Shown here: in pieces, positions 43,564 through 53,470 of the stretch
Layout of the letters: each line of letters begins with the position of its first letter
Position numbering within the stretch: the first letter of the stretch is position 1
NCBI RefSeq assembly: GCF_900110855.1
Contig: NZ_FOFA01000006.1
Coordinates: 124,001-188,000 of the forward strand
Source of the DNA: Microlunatus flavus
GTDB taxonomy: Bacteria > Actinomycetota > Actinomycetes > Propionibacteriales > Propionibacteriaceae
Direction of reading: 5' to 3'
DNA length: 64,000 bases
The notes under the pieces: generated by a model
What the model was told of the DNA's origin: nothing
The model's database searches: none
The model's input: only the letters and a program-made list of their open reading frames with translations
Position numbers and translations under genes: made by a program

Positions 43564-43645
43564 GCACGACCCGGCGCCGGACCCCGGCGGGCTGAGCCCG
43601 CCGTCAGGCCCTGACCCTCAGGCCAGCACGGTCAGAGCAGGGCGG

Positions 43646-45211
43646 TCAGGACAGGGCCGGCGCCGCCGCTGCGGCCGGGACCGACGGCGCCTCGCCGGTG
43701 ACGGTCCGGGCGAGCGCCGCGACCTCGGCCTGGGTCGCGCGGGCCTCGGACTCGTCGGCGGCGGCCGCGGCACGCCCGTCCTCCACGCGCTTGCGGGTAC
43801 GCGCCCGGACGGCCTCGAGCTCGGTCCGGGCGCCGCGGGCGTGCAGCACCGCCCGCACCGCGACGCCGCCCAGCACGAGGGCCACGACGAGCAGCAGGGC
43901 GGCCCAGCCCGGGCGACCCACCGCGAGCAGCACGACGCCCACGAGCAGCGCCGCGGCCGCCGCGGCGCCGGGGACGACCACCGCGGAGCGCGGCGACGCG
44001 GCCCGCTCGACCGCCTGCGCGTCCAGGGCGGCGAGCCTGCCCGCGTCGGCGCCGGCGCCGGTCACCTCGACCGGGCCCAGCTCCGTGTGCACGGTGCGCG
44101 GACCCGGCCGGCGGGCGGCGACCGAGGCCGCGACGCCCGTGACCGCCGCGTCCAGCCCCGGGCGCACCCAGGTGACGAGCTCCTGGCGCACCTCGGGCGC
44201 CACCTCCTCCTCGAGCAGGGCCTGCTGGACGAGCTCGGTGACCGGGGTGCGCGGGGGTTCACGCTGGGGGTCCGGCTCCGGCGCGCCCGGGTCCTCGATG
44301 CGGGCCCGCAGGACCCGCGCCCGTTCGAGCAGGGCGCGCTCCGACCCGATGCCCATCCCGACCAGGGCCTCGACGAGGCGACGCAGGGCGGTGCGGTCGT
44401 CGGTCGGCCCCCCGCCCGTGGCGACCGCCGGTCCGGACGACGTCCCGTCGCCCGACCGGACCGGCTCCGGAGAGTCCGGCCGGGTCGGCGACCAGCGGCC
44501 CTCCACGAGCGCCTGCACCCAGCGCAGCGTCTGCACGGGGCCGTCGGCGTGCGAGCCCGTCGCGGCGAACCGGTCCCAGGTGGCCGCCTGCAGGTCGAGG
44601 TCGCGCGCCCACACGTCGCGCACCGAGGGCAGCGCGCCGGGGAAGCACCCGTGGGTGAGCGCGCGCCACAGCACGACCTGGGGGGCGGCGAGCACGCCGT
44701 CGCCGACCAGCAGCGGGGCGACGCGGTCACGCACGACCTCGCCCCGTCCGAGCCAGCCGAGCGCCGCGACCACGAAGGTCTCGTGCTCCTGGTCCGGCCG
44801 TCCCTCCGACCCGCCGTGCGGCGCGGCCGGCCCGCCGCTCGCGAGGGCGATGACCTCGTGCGTCGCCCGGACCAGCCAGTAGTCCACGTCCGGCGCCTCG
44901 AGCGGCTCGGGGACCCCACCCTGCTCGAGGACGGTCAGCGCGGCCAGCGCCTCGCGACGGACGGCGCTGGTGTCGGGGTGGCCCGCCAGCTGCTCACGCA
45001 CGTCCCCCAGCTCGACGTAGGCGTCGAACGCGGTGGAGAGCGCCTGCAGCCGGGACTCGATCGAGCCCTGCAGCGTCCGCAGCTGGCTGCTCAGCCGCGC
45101 CGACTGGGCCGAGGCCGCGTACGCGGTGCTCTGCAGGCCCTCGATCTCCTCGCGCAGGAGGTTGTCGCGGCCGTTCTCGCCGGCCCAGAACCAGCTCCAG
45201 TCGTCAGGCAT
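43646..45211 (-). CDS. Uncharacterised protein with N-terminal coiled coil and C-terminal membrane hairpin
   Basis: 521 residues; family not recognised. The N-terminus PDDWSWFWAGENGRDNLLREEI is aromatic and polar; residues about 20-75 form a probable coiled coil (LSSQLRTLQGSIESRLQALSTAFDAYVELGDVREQL). A helical, HEAT-like middle follows (to about 250), then a disordered Gly/Ser/Asp linker, a second helical part, two membrane helices (about 422-465) and a basic, helical tail. It lies between miaB and the antitoxin-like gene, 78 nt after miaB in the same direction. The layout suggests a membrane-tethered scaffold; no function can be assigned. Confidence 0.72.
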   Translation of the reverse strand: MPDDWSWFWAGENGRDNLLREEIEGLQSTAYAASAQSARLSSQLRTLQGSIESRLQALSTAFDAYVELGDVREQLAGHPDTSAVRREALAALTVLEQGGVPEPLEAPDVDYWLVRATHEVIALASGGPAAPHGGSEGRPDQEHETFVVAALGWLGRGEVVRDRVAPLLVGDGVLAAPQVVLWRALTHGCFPGALPSVRDVWARDLDLQAATWDRFAATGSHADGPVQTLRWVQALVEGRWSPTRPDSPEPVRSGDGTSSGPAVATGGGPTDDRTALRRLVEALVGMGIGSERALLERARVLRARIEDPGAPEPDPQREPPRTPVTELVQQALLEEEVAPEVRQELVTWVRPGLDAAVTGVAASVAARRPGPRTVHTELGPVEVTGAGADAGRLAALDAQAVERAASPRSAVVVPGAAAAAALLVGVVLLAVGRPGWAALLLVVALVLGGVAVRAVLHARGARTELEAVRARTRKRVEDGRAAAAADESEARATQAEVAALARTVTGEAPSVPAAAAAPALS

Positions 45212-45289
45212 GGCAGCAGGATCGCAGCCCAGGGGCTCAGCGGGGCCGGTTCCGCCGCGGTCGCCCCGCCGTCGTGGGTGGCGCGGCGG

Positions 45290-46858
45290 TCAGCCGCAGA
45301 CGGGCGCCGCGGGCAGCGGCGCGGGGACCCCGACCGTCGGCAGCCCGAGCCCGACCACCGGCCGGGCGGCCGTGGCTCCGGCCTGCCGCGCGGCCCAGGC
45401 GTCGCCGCCCCGGGTGCGGCGCAGGGCGAGCAGGCCGTCGTCGGCGGTGAGGTGGTGCGGGGCTGCGTAGGTCACGACGACGTCGACCAGGTCGCCGGGC
45501 CGTGGCCGCAGCGCCGGGTCCTCGGGGACCCGCACGTGGACCAGCCGGTTGTCGCGGGCCCGGCCCGACATGCGCGCGGTGGCGGCGTCCTTGCGGCCCT
45601 CGCCGTCGGCGAGCATGACATCGACGGTGCGGCCGACCTGGGCTCGGTTCTCCGTCCAGGCGACGTCCTCGACGAGCGCGACGAGGCGCTCGTAGCGCTC
45701 CTGCACCACGGTGCGCGGCACCTGGTCGGGCATCGTCGCCGCCGGCGTACCGGGGCGGATCGAGTACTGGAACGTGAAGGCGGCGGCGAAGCGGGACGCC
45801 GCGGCGACGTCGAGCGTGGCCTGGAAGTCCTCCTCGGTCTCGCCGGGGAAGCCGACGATGATGTCGGTGGTGATCGCGGCGTGCGGCAGCGCGGCGCGCA
45901 CGTCGTCGATGATGCGCAGGTACTTGTCGCGGCGGTAGGAGCGGCGCATCGCGCGGAGCACGCGGTCCGAGCCCGACTGCAGCGGCATGTGCAGCTGCGG
46001 CATCACGTTGGGCGTCTCGGCCATGGCGGCGATGACGTCGGGGGTGAAGTCGCGCGGGTGCGGCGACGTGAAGCGCACGCGCTCCAGCCCCTCGACCTCC
46101 CCGCAGGCGCGCAGCAGCTTGGCGAACGCGCCCCGGTCGCCGAACTCGACGCCGTACGCGTTGACGTTCTGCCCCAGCAGGGTGATCTCCTGCACGCCCT
46201 CGGCCACGAGCATCTCGATCTCGGCGAGGATGTCGCCGGGCCGGCGGTCCTCCTCGCGCCCGCGCAGCGCGGGCACGATGCAGAACGTGCAGGTGTTGTT
46301 GCAGCCCACGCTCACCGACACCCACGCGGCGTACGCCGAGTCGCGCCGGGTGGGCAGCGTCGACGGGAAGCGCTCGAGGGACTCCGCGATCTCGACCTGG
46401 GCGGCCTCCTCGACGCGGGCCCGCTCGAGCAGCGTCGGCAGCGCGCCGATGTTGTGGGTGCCGAAGACGACGTCGACCCACGGCGCCCGGCGGGTGATCT
46501 CGCCGCGGTCCTTCTGGGCCAGGCAGCCGCCCACCGCGATCTGCATGCCGGGCCGTGCGGCCTTGTCCTTGGCCAGGTGGCCGAGGTTGCCGTAGAGCTT
46601 GTTGTCGGCGTTCTCGCGCACGGCGCAGGTGTTGAAGACGACGACGTCGGCGGTCCCCGTCCCGTCGCCCTCGGCGCGGGCGTACCCGGCGTCCTCCAGC
46701 AGCCCGGCCAGCCGCTCGGAGTCGTGGACGTTCATCTGGCAGCCGTGCGTGCGGATCGCGTAGGTGCGCGGCGCGGACGGCTCGGTCCCCGGGACGGCCG
46801 ACGGGGCGGCTGACGGGGCGGGCGGCGGTGCGGGCGGCGGTGCGGTGGTGAGCGACAT
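45290..46858 (-). CDS. miaB: tRNA-2-methylthio-N6-dimethylallyladenosine synthase
   Basis: 522 residues from ATG 46858. A Pro/Ala-rich N-terminal tail of about 30 residues precedes the MTTase domain ([38 protein letters not shown]: three Cys of one cluster). The radical-SAM site is C186/C190/C193 (GCNNTCTFC), with GQNVNAYG and [11 protein letters not shown] later and a TRAM domain at the end (about 440-505). The C-terminal 45 residues are extra. Adds the methylthio group to i6A37 of tRNA. A TACGCT element 9 nt before the ATG suggests a near-leaderless transcript. Confidence 0.97.
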   Translation of the reverse strand: MSLTTAPPPAPPPAPSAAPSAVPGTEPSAPRTYAIRTHGCQMNVHDSERLAGLLEDAGYARAEGDGTGTADVVVFNTCAVRENADNKLYGNLGHLAKDKAARPGMQIAVGGCLAQKDRGEITRRAPWVDVVFGTHNIGALPTLLERARVEEAAQVEIAESLERFPSTLPTRRDSAYAAWVSVSVGCNNTCTFCIVPALRGREEDRRPGDILAEIEMLVAEGVQEITLLGQNVNAYGVEFGDRGAFAKLLRACGEVEGLERVRFTSPHPRDFTPDVIAAMAETPNVMPQLHMPLQSGSDRVLRAMRRSYRRDKYLRIIDDVRAALPHAAITTDIIVGFPGETEEDFQATLDVAAASRFAAAFTFQYSIRPGTPAATMPDQVPRTVVQERYERLVALVEDVAWTENRAQVGRTVDVMLADGEGRKDAATARMSGRARDNRLVHVRVPEDPALRPRPGDLVDVVVTYAAPHHLTADDGLLALRRTRGGDAWAARQAGATAARPVVGLGLPTVGVPAPLPAAPVCG

Positions 46859-46887
46859 GGCCGGGCCAGCGTAGTTCCGCCCGGCCC

Positions 46888-46903
46888 TAGAGTTCGACGC
46901 GTG
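46888..46903 (+). promoter_or_regulatory. -10 element of the aldose epimerase gene (leaderless)
   Basis: TAGAGT (46888-46893) is 7 nt before GTG 46901, and no ribosome binding site is present. The divergent miaB start is 42 bp away, so the two promoters lie back to back. Confidence 0.55.
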
Positions 46904-47803
46904 ACCCACCCCACCGGGACCCAGCTCGACATCACGCTGGGCGACCAGTCCGCCACCGTCACCGGGCTCGGCGCCGGCCTGCGGCGCTACGCGGTCGAGG
47001 GCCGCGACGTGGTCAAGGGCTTCGGCGCCGACGAGCCGGTCTCCGGCGGCCGCGGGCAGCAGCTCGTCCCCTGGCCCAACCGGATCCGCGACGGCCGCTA
47101 CCCCTGGGGCGGCACCACGCAGCAGCTGTGGCTCACCGAGCCGGCGCGGCACAACGCCAGCCACGGTCTCGCCCGCTACGTGCCGTGGACGGTCACCGAG
47201 CACGGCGACTCCCACGTCGTCTGCACGCTGACGATCTACCCGCAGCCGGGCTGGCCCGGGATCCTGCACGTCCGGCTCCGGTACGCCCTCACCGACGACG
47301 GCCTGCACGTCACCGTGGAGGCCCGCAACGACGGCGACGCCGACGTCCCCTTCGGCTACGGCGCCCACCCCTACCTCACGGTCGGCGAGAGCAGCGTCGA
47401 CGAGGTCGAGGTGACGCTGCCCGCCGCGAGCCGGCTCGAGGTCGACGACCGGCTGCTGCCCGTCGCCGTGTCGCCCGTCGAGGGCACCGGCCTGGACCTG
47501 CGCGAACGGTCGCGCGTCGGCGACCGCGTGCTCGACACCGCCTACACCGACCTCGCCCGCGAGGCCGACGGCGGCTGGACGGCCACCCTGTCCCGCGAGG
47601 ACCGGACCGCCGAGCTGTGGGCCGACTCCTCCTTCGGGTGGGCCCAGGTCTTCACCGGCGAGAAGCGCCGCGACGTCGGGCTCGCGGTCGAGCCGATGAC
47701 CTGCGGCCCCGACGCCTTCAACCCGGGCCCGACGCACGACGGGATGCGCACCCTGGCGCCGGGCCAAAGCCTGCGGCTGCGATGGGGCATCCGCGGTAGT
47801 TAG
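46901..47803 (+). CDS. Aldose 1-epimerase family protein
   Basis: 300 residues from GTG 46901. A galactose-mutarotase-like beta-sandwich is indicated by [19 protein letters not shown], the catalytic His pair in [12 protein letters not shown] and FGYGAHPYL, and the Glu near the C-terminus in [18 protein letters not shown]. Interconverts the anomers of a hexose or phosphorylated hexose; the exact sugar is unknown. Divergent from miaB; the amino-acid ABC operon begins 101 bp downstream. Confidence 0.92.
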   Translation: MTHPTGTQLDITLGDQSATVTGLGAGLRRYAVEGRDVVKGFGADEPVSGGRGQQLVPWPNRIRDGRYPWGGTTQQLWLTEPARHNASHGLARYVPWTVTEHGDSHVVCTLTIYPQPGWPGILHVRLRYALTDDGLHVTVEARNDGDADVPFGYGAHPYLTVGESSVDEVEVTLPAASRLEVDDRLLPVAVSPVEGTGLDLRERSRVGDRVLDTAYTDLAREADGGWTATLSREDRTAELWADSSFGWAQVFTGEKRRDVGLAVEPMTCGPDAFNPGPTHDGMRTLAPGQSLRLRWGIRGS

Positions 47804-47892
47804 ACGATGTATATGCCGCTGACGCGGTAACAATTGCGGTTCAACCACGTCACCGCGTGCGTCCCGGAGGTGCTCTCCCGCGGTTTCCGCAC

Positions 47893-47907
47893 TAGGTTCG
47901 GACGATG
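47893..47907 (+). promoter_or_regulatory. -10 element of the amino-acid ABC operon (leaderless)
   Basis: TAGGTT (47893-47898) lies 6 nt before ATG 47905 with no ribosome binding site. Confidence 0.5.
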
Positions 47908-48714
47908 GCGGACCGAGAACAGGCGGAGCACGGTGCCACGACGGACGTCCACCCGGGGTCCGCGCCGCAGGCGGTCGGCCCACCGCTGCTCGTCCTGAGG
48001 GGCGTCGACAAGCACTTCGGCGAGCTGCACGTCCTGCAGGACGTCGACCTCACCGTCGGCAAGGGCGAGGTGGTGGTCGTGCTCGGGCCGTCCGGGTCCG
48101 GCAAGTCGACGCTGTGCCGGGTGATCAACCGGCTCGAGACCATCGGCTCGGGCTCGATCACCATCGACGGCCAGGAGCTGCCCGAGGAGGGCAAGGGGCT
48201 CGCCCAGCTCCGGGCGGACGTCGGGATGGTCTTCCAGTCGTTCAACCTGTTCGCCCACAAGACCGTGCTCGAGAACGTGACGCTGGGCCCGATGAAGGTT
48301 CGCAAGGTGCCGGCGTCCCAGGCGCGTGAGCGGGCCCGCGAGCTGCTGCGCCGCGTGGGCGTCGAGTCGCAGGCCGACAAGTACCCCGCCCAGCTCTCGG
48401 GCGGGCAGCAGCAGCGGGTCGCCATCGCGCGGGCGCTGGCGATGGAGCCGAAGATCATCCTGTTCGACGAGCCGACCTCGGCCCTCGACCCGGAGATGGT
48501 CACCGAGGTGCTCGACGTGATGGTCTCCCTCGCCCGCGCCGGCATGACGATGGTCGTCGTCACCCACGAGATGGGCTTCGCCCGCCGGGCGGCGAACCGG
48601 GTCGTCTTCATGGCCGACGGCAAGGTCGTCGAGGAGGGCGACCCCGAGTCGTTCTTCACCGCCCCGCGCACGGCGCGGGCGCAGGACTTCCTGAGCAAGA
48701 TCCTCACCCACTGA
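47905..48714 (+). CDS. gluA: Glutamate-type amino-acid ABC transporter, ATP-binding protein
   Basis: 269 residues. Walker [20 protein letters not shown]-loop [13 protein letters not shown], signature [16 protein letters not shown], Walker [16 protein letters not shown] and H-loop [10 protein letters not shown] are intact. The sequence closely follows GluA/GlnQ-type polar amino-acid ATPases, with about 24 extra residues at the N-terminus. First gene of a four-gene uptake operon (ATPase, binding lipoprotein, two permeases). Confidence 0.94.
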   Translation: MADREQAEHGATTDVHPGSAPQAVGPPLLVLRGVDKHFGELHVLQDVDLTVGKGEVVVVLGPSGSGKSTLCRVINRLETIGSGSITIDGQELPEEGKGLAQLRADVGMVFQSFNLFAHKTVLENVTLGPMKVRKVPASQARERARELLRRVGVESQADKYPAQLSGGQQQRVAIARALAMEPKIILFDEPTSALDPEMVTEVLDVMVSLARAGMTMVVVTHEMGFARRAANRVVFMADGKVVEEGDPESFFTAPRTARAQDFLSKILTH

Positions 48715-48824
48715 GCGACTCGGGGCGTCCCGTGGCGGCTCCCACCAGCGCGCCACCGGCGCGGCAGGACCGACGACAGCGGGGCCGGCGGACCGTCGGC
48801 TCCCGGAACAAGCGGAGGCAGATG

Positions 48825-49679
48825 ATGACACCCACCCAGAAGATCCTCGGCGTCGCCGCGGCGACAGGGCTGGCGCTGGCGATGGGCGCGTGCGCCCGGG
48901 CCGAGAACGCCGTCCCGGAGGGCGGCGCCGGCGGCGACGCGGGCTCCGGCGGGCCGGTGACGATCGGCATCAAGTTCGACCAGCCGGGCCTCGGCCAGCA
49001 GGTCGGCAGCGACTTCAAGGGCTTCGACGTCGAGGTCGCCAGGTACGTGGCCAAGGAGCTCGGCTACACCGACGTCACCTTCAAGGAGGCGCCGTCGGCC
49101 CAGCGCGAGACGCTGCTGCAGAGCGGGCAGGTCAAGATGATCTTCGCGACGTACTCGATCACCGACGACCGCAAGCAGAAGGTCTCGTTCGGCGGCCCGT
49201 ACTTCGTCGCCGGCCAGGACCTGCTGGTCAAGGCCGACGACACCGCGATCACGGGCCCGGACTCGCTGAACGGCAAGAAGCTGTGCTCGGTCACCGGCTC
49301 CACCTCGGCCAAGAAGGTCAAGGACCAGTTCGCGAGCTCGGTGCAGCTGCAGGAGTACGACACGTACTCCAAGTGCGTCGAGGCCCTCAACAGCGGCCGG
49401 ATCGACGCGGTCACCACCGACGACGTCATCCTCGCGGGCTTTGCCGCGCAGCCGCAGTACCAGGGCAAGCTCAAGGTCGTCGGCCAGACGTTCTCGACCG
49501 AGAAGTACGGCGTCGGGCTCGCCAAGGGCGACACCGCGACGTGCGAGAAGGTCAACGCCGCCATCACCAAGATGGTCGACGACGGTTCCTGGCAGAAGGC
49601 CCTCGACGACACCGTCGGCGCGGCGGACTTCAAGCCGGACACGAGCACCAACCCGCCGAAGCCCGAGCCGTGCTCGTGA
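48825..49679 (+). CDS. gluB: Glutamate-type ABC transporter substrate-binding lipoprotein
   Basis: 284 residues from ATG 48825 (GGAGG 6 nt upstream; an ATG one codon before is too close). The signal peptide ends in a lipobox LAMGAC, followed by a Gly-rich linker. The mature protein has the family-3 solute-binding pattern: VTIGIKFDQPGLGQQVGSDFKGFDVEVARYVAKELGY, FATYSITDDRKQKVSFGGPYF and GRIDAVTTDDVILAGFA. The ligand is probably glutamate or a related acidic/amide amino acid, by similarity to GluB of Corynebacterium. Confidence 0.92.
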   Translation: MTPTQKILGVAAATGLALAMGACARAENAVPEGGAGGDAGSGGPVTIGIKFDQPGLGQQVGSDFKGFDVEVARYVAKELGYTDVTFKEAPSAQRETLLQSGQVKMIFATYSITDDRKQKVSFGGPYFVAGQDLLVKADDTAITGPDSLNGKKLCSVTGSTSAKKVKDQFASSVQLQEYDTYSKCVEALNSGRIDAVTTDDVILAGFAAQPQYQGKLKVVGQTFSTEKYGVGLAKGDTATCEKVNAAITKMVDDGSWQKALDDTVGAADFKPDTSTNPPKPEPCS

Positions 49680-49767
49680 CCCGCTGCCCCTGAACCACTC
49701 CTGACCCAGCGTCCGGCGGGCGTCGCGCGACGCCCGCCGGGCCACGTCCGCCCGACCCGGAGGTGCG

Positions 49768-50457
49768 ATGGACGCGATCACGACCCTGCTCCAGAACTAC
49801 GACGTCCCGGCGGCGTTCTGGATGACGGTCAAGCTGACCGTGCTGTCCGCGATCGGGGCGCTCGTCCTCGGCACCGTCGTCGCCGTCTGCCGGGTCTCCC
49901 CGGTCGGCGTGCTGCGCGGGTTCGGGACGGCCTACGTGACCCTGGTCCGCAACACGCCGCTCACGCTGATCGTCTTCTTCTGCGCCTTCGGCCTGCTGAA
50001 CACGCTCAACCTGAGCCTCGCGTCCGCCGGCTCCCCCACCGAGGTGATCGACAACAACTTCCGCTACGGCGTCGTGGCCCTGTCGGTCTACCACGCGTCG
50101 TTCGTCGCCGAGGCGCTGCGCAGCGGCATCAACACCGTTCCGCAGGGCCAGGCCGAGGCGGCGCGGGCGATCGGGCTGGGCTTCGGGGCGTCGCTGCGCG
50201 AGGTGATCCTGCCGCAGGCGTTCCGCGGGGCCGTCGCGCCGCTCGGCAACACGCTGATCGCGCTCACCAAGAACACGACGGTCGTCGCCACCATCGGCGT
50301 GGCCGAGCTCGCCTACCTGATGCGCGGGATGATCGAGTTCAACCCGTCGCTGCTCTACGCGATCTTCCTGCTCGTCGCCGCCTGCTTCGTGCTGCTCACC
50401 CTGCCGACCGGGCTGCTCTTCACCGCGCTGTCGCGCCGGCTGGTGGTGCAGCGGTGA
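49768..50457 (+). CDS. gluC: Glutamate-type ABC transporter permease
   Basis: 229 residues with GGAGG upstream. About five membrane helices and the His/Glu/Gln-type EAA loop ALRSGINTVPQGQAEAARAIGLGFGASLREVILPQA, which docks on the ATPase. Its stop overlaps the start of the next permease (GTGA at 50454-50457). Confidence 0.92.
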   Translation: MDAITTLLQNYDVPAAFWMTVKLTVLSAIGALVLGTVVAVCRVSPVGVLRGFGTAYVTLVRNTPLTLIVFFCAFGLLNTLNLSLASAGSPTEVIDNNFRYGVVALSVYHASFVAEALRSGINTVPQGQAEAARAIGLGFGASLREVILPQAFRGAVAPLGNTLIALTKNTTVVATIGVAELAYLMRGMIEFNPSLLYAIFLLVAACFVLLTLPTGLLFTALSRRLVVQR

Positions 50458-51368
50458 GCGCGCCGACCGTCCTCTTCGACGCCGCCGGGCCCCGGGCCCG
50501 CGCACGGCACCGACTGCTGGGCGTCGTCGGCGCCCTCGTCATCGCGGGCCTGCTGGTGCTCGTCGTCCGCGGCCTGGCCAACCCGGAGAACAACCAGCTG
50601 ACCGCGGAGAAGTGGGCGCCGTTCCTCGACGGCGAGACCTGGACCGCGTACCTCCTGCCCGGCCTCGCGGCGACCCTGAAGGCCGCCGGGGTGGCCGTCG
50701 TCCTGTCCGGCGTGCTGGGCGTCCTGCTCGGTCTCGGCCGGCTGTCCCAGGCGCGCGTCGTCCGGGGCGTGTGCGGGGCGCTCGTCGAGTTCCTGCGCTC
50801 GGTGCCGGTCCTCGTGATGATGCTGTTCGTCTACTACTTCTGCATCTTCGTGCTCGGCGTGCTCGGCGACACCTCGACGTTCGTCGGGGTGGTCGGCGGC
50901 CTGACGCTCTACAACTCGGCCGTCATCGCGGAGCTGATCCGTTCCGGGGTCTTCGCACTGCCCCGGGGCCAGCGCGAGGCGGGGCTCGCCATCGGGCTCA
51001 CGCCGCGCCAGACGCTCGTCACGGTCCTGCTGCCTCAGGCGGTGACCGCCATGCTGCCGTCGCTGATCAGCCAGCTCGTCGTCATCCTCAAGGACACCGC
51101 GCTCGGCTACATCATCAGCTTCACCGACCTGCTGCGCTCCGGCACGACCCTGTCGTCGGCCTACGGCAACCTCATCCCGACCCTGATCGTCGTGGCCGCG
51201 ATGTTCGTCGCCATCAACTACGCGCTGAGCCTGGCCGCACGCCTCGTCGAACGCCGCCTGCAGCAGTCGCGACGCGGCGCGGGCTCCGTCCCGGGCGCGT
51301 CGGCCGGTGTGGAGGTCGCCGCCCCCGGGCCGACCGCGCTGGTCGCGGACGGCGCCCCCGAGCGCTGA
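50454..51368 (+). CDS. gluD: Glutamate-type ABC transporter permease
   Basis: 304 residues from GTG 50454. Membrane helices at about 20-42, 65-90, 112-135, 190-215 and 245-265, with the EAA loop RSGVFALPRGQREAGLAIGLTPRQTLVTVLLPQA. The C-terminal 40 residues are hydrophilic and longer than usual. It is convergent with rny, separated by 31 nt. Confidence 0.92.
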   Translation: MSAPTVLFDAAGPRARARHRLLGVVGALVIAGLLVLVVRGLANPENNQLTAEKWAPFLDGETWTAYLLPGLAATLKAAGVAVVLSGVLGVLLGLGRLSQARVVRGVCGALVEFLRSVPVLVMMLFVYYFCIFVLGVLGDTSTFVGVVGGLTLYNSAVIAELIRSGVFALPRGQREAGLAIGLTPRQTLVTVLLPQAVTAMLPSLISQLVVILKDTALGYIISFTDLLRSGTTLSSAYGNLIPTLIVVAAMFVAINYALSLAARLVERRLQQSRRGAGSVPGASAGVEVAAPGPTALVADGAPER

Positions 51369-51399
51369 CCGGCGCTGACCGGCGCCGACGGAGCCGGGC

Positions 51400-53067
51400 T
51401 CAGCGGGCGGTCTCGGTCGCCCGCGACTCGCGGACGACCACGACCTTGATCTGACCGGGGTAGGTGAGGTCCTCCTCGATCTGCTTGGCGATGTCGCGGG
51501 CCAGGACCTGCGCCGCGATGTCGTCGATCTCCTCGGGCGCGACCATCACCCGGATCTCGCGACCGGCCTGCATGGCGAAGACCTTCTCCACGCCCTCGTG
51601 GACGCCGGCGATCTGCTCGAGCTTTTCCAGGCGCTGCACGTACGCCTCGAGCGTCTCGCGCCGCGCCCCCGGACGCCCGCCGCTGATGGCGTCGGCGGCC
51701 TGGGTGAGGACGGCCTCGACCGTGCGGACCTCGACCTCGTTGTGGTGGGCCTCGATGGCGTGGACCACGTCCGGGTTCTCGCCGTAGCGGCGGGCCAGGT
51801 CGGCCCCGACGAGCGCGTGCGACCCCTCGACCTCGTGGGTCAGCGCCTTGCCGATGTCGTGCAGGAAGGCCGAGCGCTTGCACTGCGCGACGTCGAGGCC
51901 CAGCTCGCCGGCCATGAGCCCCGCGATGTGGGCGCTCTCGACGAGGTGCTTGAGGACGTTCTGCCCGTAGGAGGTGCGGTAGCGCAGCGTGCCCAGGATC
52001 GGCACGAGCGCGGGATGGAGGTCGGTGATGCCCACCTCGGCCATCGCGTCCTCGGCGGCCTGGAGGCACAGCGCCTCGATCTGGCTGCGGCTGCGCTCGT
52101 GGACCTCCTCGATGCGCGCCGGGTGGATCCGGCCGTCCTTGACCAGCTCGCTGAGGGTGAGCCGGGCGGTCTCGCGCCGGACCGGGTCGAAGCAGGAGAG
52201 CAGGACGGACTCCGGGGTGTCGTCGATCATGACGTTGACCCCGGTCACCTGCTCGAAGGCGCGGATGTTGCGGCCCTCGCGACCGATGATGCGGCCCTTC
52301 ATCTCGTCGCCCGGCAGGTGCACCGCCGACACCACCGACTCCGAGGTCTGGTCCGAGGCCACCCGCTGGATGGCTCCCACGACGATGTTGCGGGCCCGCT
52401 CGTCGGCCTCGCGCAGCGCCTTGCGCTCGATCTCGCGCGCGACCAGCACCGCCTGCCGCTTCGCGTCGTGCTCGACGCCCGCCACGAGCTCGGCCTTCGC
52501 CTGCTCCGTGGTCAGGCCCGCGACGCGCTCGAGGGCCGCCAGCCGCTCGGCCTCGGCCTCCTCGAGCCGGGTGCGCCGGTCGGCCAGCTCGGCCTTGGTG
52601 CGGTCCACCGCACCCAGCTGGTCGTTCAGCGTGCGCAGCTCGACGTCCAGCCGCTCCTCGCGCTCGGTGAGCCGGTGCTCGCGGCGCTCGACGTCGGAGC
52701 GCTGGGCACGCAGCTCCTCGCGCCGCGCCTGCATCTGCTCCTCGAACGCGGCACGGGCCTGGGTGACGGAGGCCATCAGCTCGGCGGCGCGCTCCGACTC
52801 CTGCGCCACGACCCGCGACCGTTCCGCGTCCGCCTCCGCAGCAGCCGTCGACCGGGCCGCGGCCTCCTCCTCCTGAACGCGTCGCGCCTCGGCCGCCGCC
52901 TCCTCGCTCTCGCGCACCAGGGCGCTGCGGGTCTCATCGGCCTCCGCGTGCGGAGCCGGCGTCGGGGTCCTCGGACGTCGCAGCAGGGCGGCCGCGACGA
53001 CCACCACCACGATCACGACGACCAGCAGCAGGACGAGGACGAGGGCTTGGAACGCTCCACCCGTCAT
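51400..53067 (-). CDS. rny: Ribonuclease Y
   Basis: 555 residues. One N-terminal membrane helix (about 7-28), a long charged coiled coil (about 45-235), a KH domain (VHLPGDEMKGRIIGREGRNIRAFEQVTGVNV with the GxxG loop), and an HD domain with the HDIGKALTHE metal site and AIEAHHNEVE. RNase Y starts mRNA decay at the membrane; in actinobacteria its presence beside RNase E/J is variable. Downstream of recX in the same direction with a 400-bp gap that contains its promoter region. Confidence 0.95.
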   Translation of the reverse strand: MTGGAFQALVLVLLLVVVIVVVVVAAALLRRPRTPTPAPHAEADETRSALVRESEEAAAEARRVQEEEAAARSTAAAEADAERSRVVAQESERAAELMASVTQARAAFEEQMQARREELRAQRSDVERREHRLTEREERLDVELRTLNDQLGAVDRTKAELADRRTRLEEAEAERLAALERVAGLTTEQAKAELVAGVEHDAKRQAVLVAREIERKALREADERARNIVVGAIQRVASDQTSESVVSAVHLPGDEMKGRIIGREGRNIRAFEQVTGVNVMIDDTPESVLLSCFDPVRRETARLTLSELVKDGRIHPARIEEVHERSRSQIEALCLQAAEDAMAEVGITDLHPALVPILGTLRYRTSYGQNVLKHLVESAHIAGLMAGELGLDVAQCKRSAFLHDIGKALTHEVEGSHALVGADLARRYGENPDVVHAIEAHHNEVEVRTVEAVLTQAADAISGGRPGARRETLEAYVQRLEKLEQIAGVHEGVEKVFAMQAGREIRVMVAPEEIDDIAAQVLARDIAKQIEEDLTYPGQIKVVVVRESRATETAR

Positions 53068-53470
53068 GGTGACTCCCTCCTCACGCGCGTACGCGCACCA
53101 CCGAGGGATTCACCAGCGCCCACCGCGCCACCTCACCCTGGGAGCACCTCTCCCGGGCGGGCACCACGGTGCCGTCACCTATCGCAGTCCGCCGCAGCGG
53201 GACATCGTCACTCCGACAGGTTCCTTCCCGGAACCCGCGGCCACACACAAAAATATCGAGCAAGCGTTGCAGAACACCTCGTCTTGGCAGGTTAGGTCTG
53301 GGCCCCGAACCGGTCAAGCACCGAGCGTCCGAACACCCTGACGGGTCGCCCGCGGGTCCGACAGGTGGACGCGCAGGCCCCGCCTGCGGGCCGCGGCCCG
53401 CGGTTCGCCGTGCCGGTCCGTCCACCCTCGATCCGCTGCGCTCCCTCGGCCGCCCTCGATCCGCCGAGCG
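53068..53470. other. recX-rny intergenic region
   Basis: No gene is supported. An A/T-rich pocket (ACACACAAAAATATCGAGC, 53224-53242) is the most AT-rich stretch nearby and probably marks the rny promoter or leader. A perfect GCGGGCCGCGGCCCGC palindrome (53386-53401) 70 nt after recX could be its terminator. Confidence 0.5.
53386..53401 (-). terminator. Palindromic hairpin after recX (weak)
   Basis: GCGGGCCGCGGCCCGC is a 16-bp perfect palindrome with no U-tract. Its position after recX and before rny is its main support. Confidence 0.3.
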
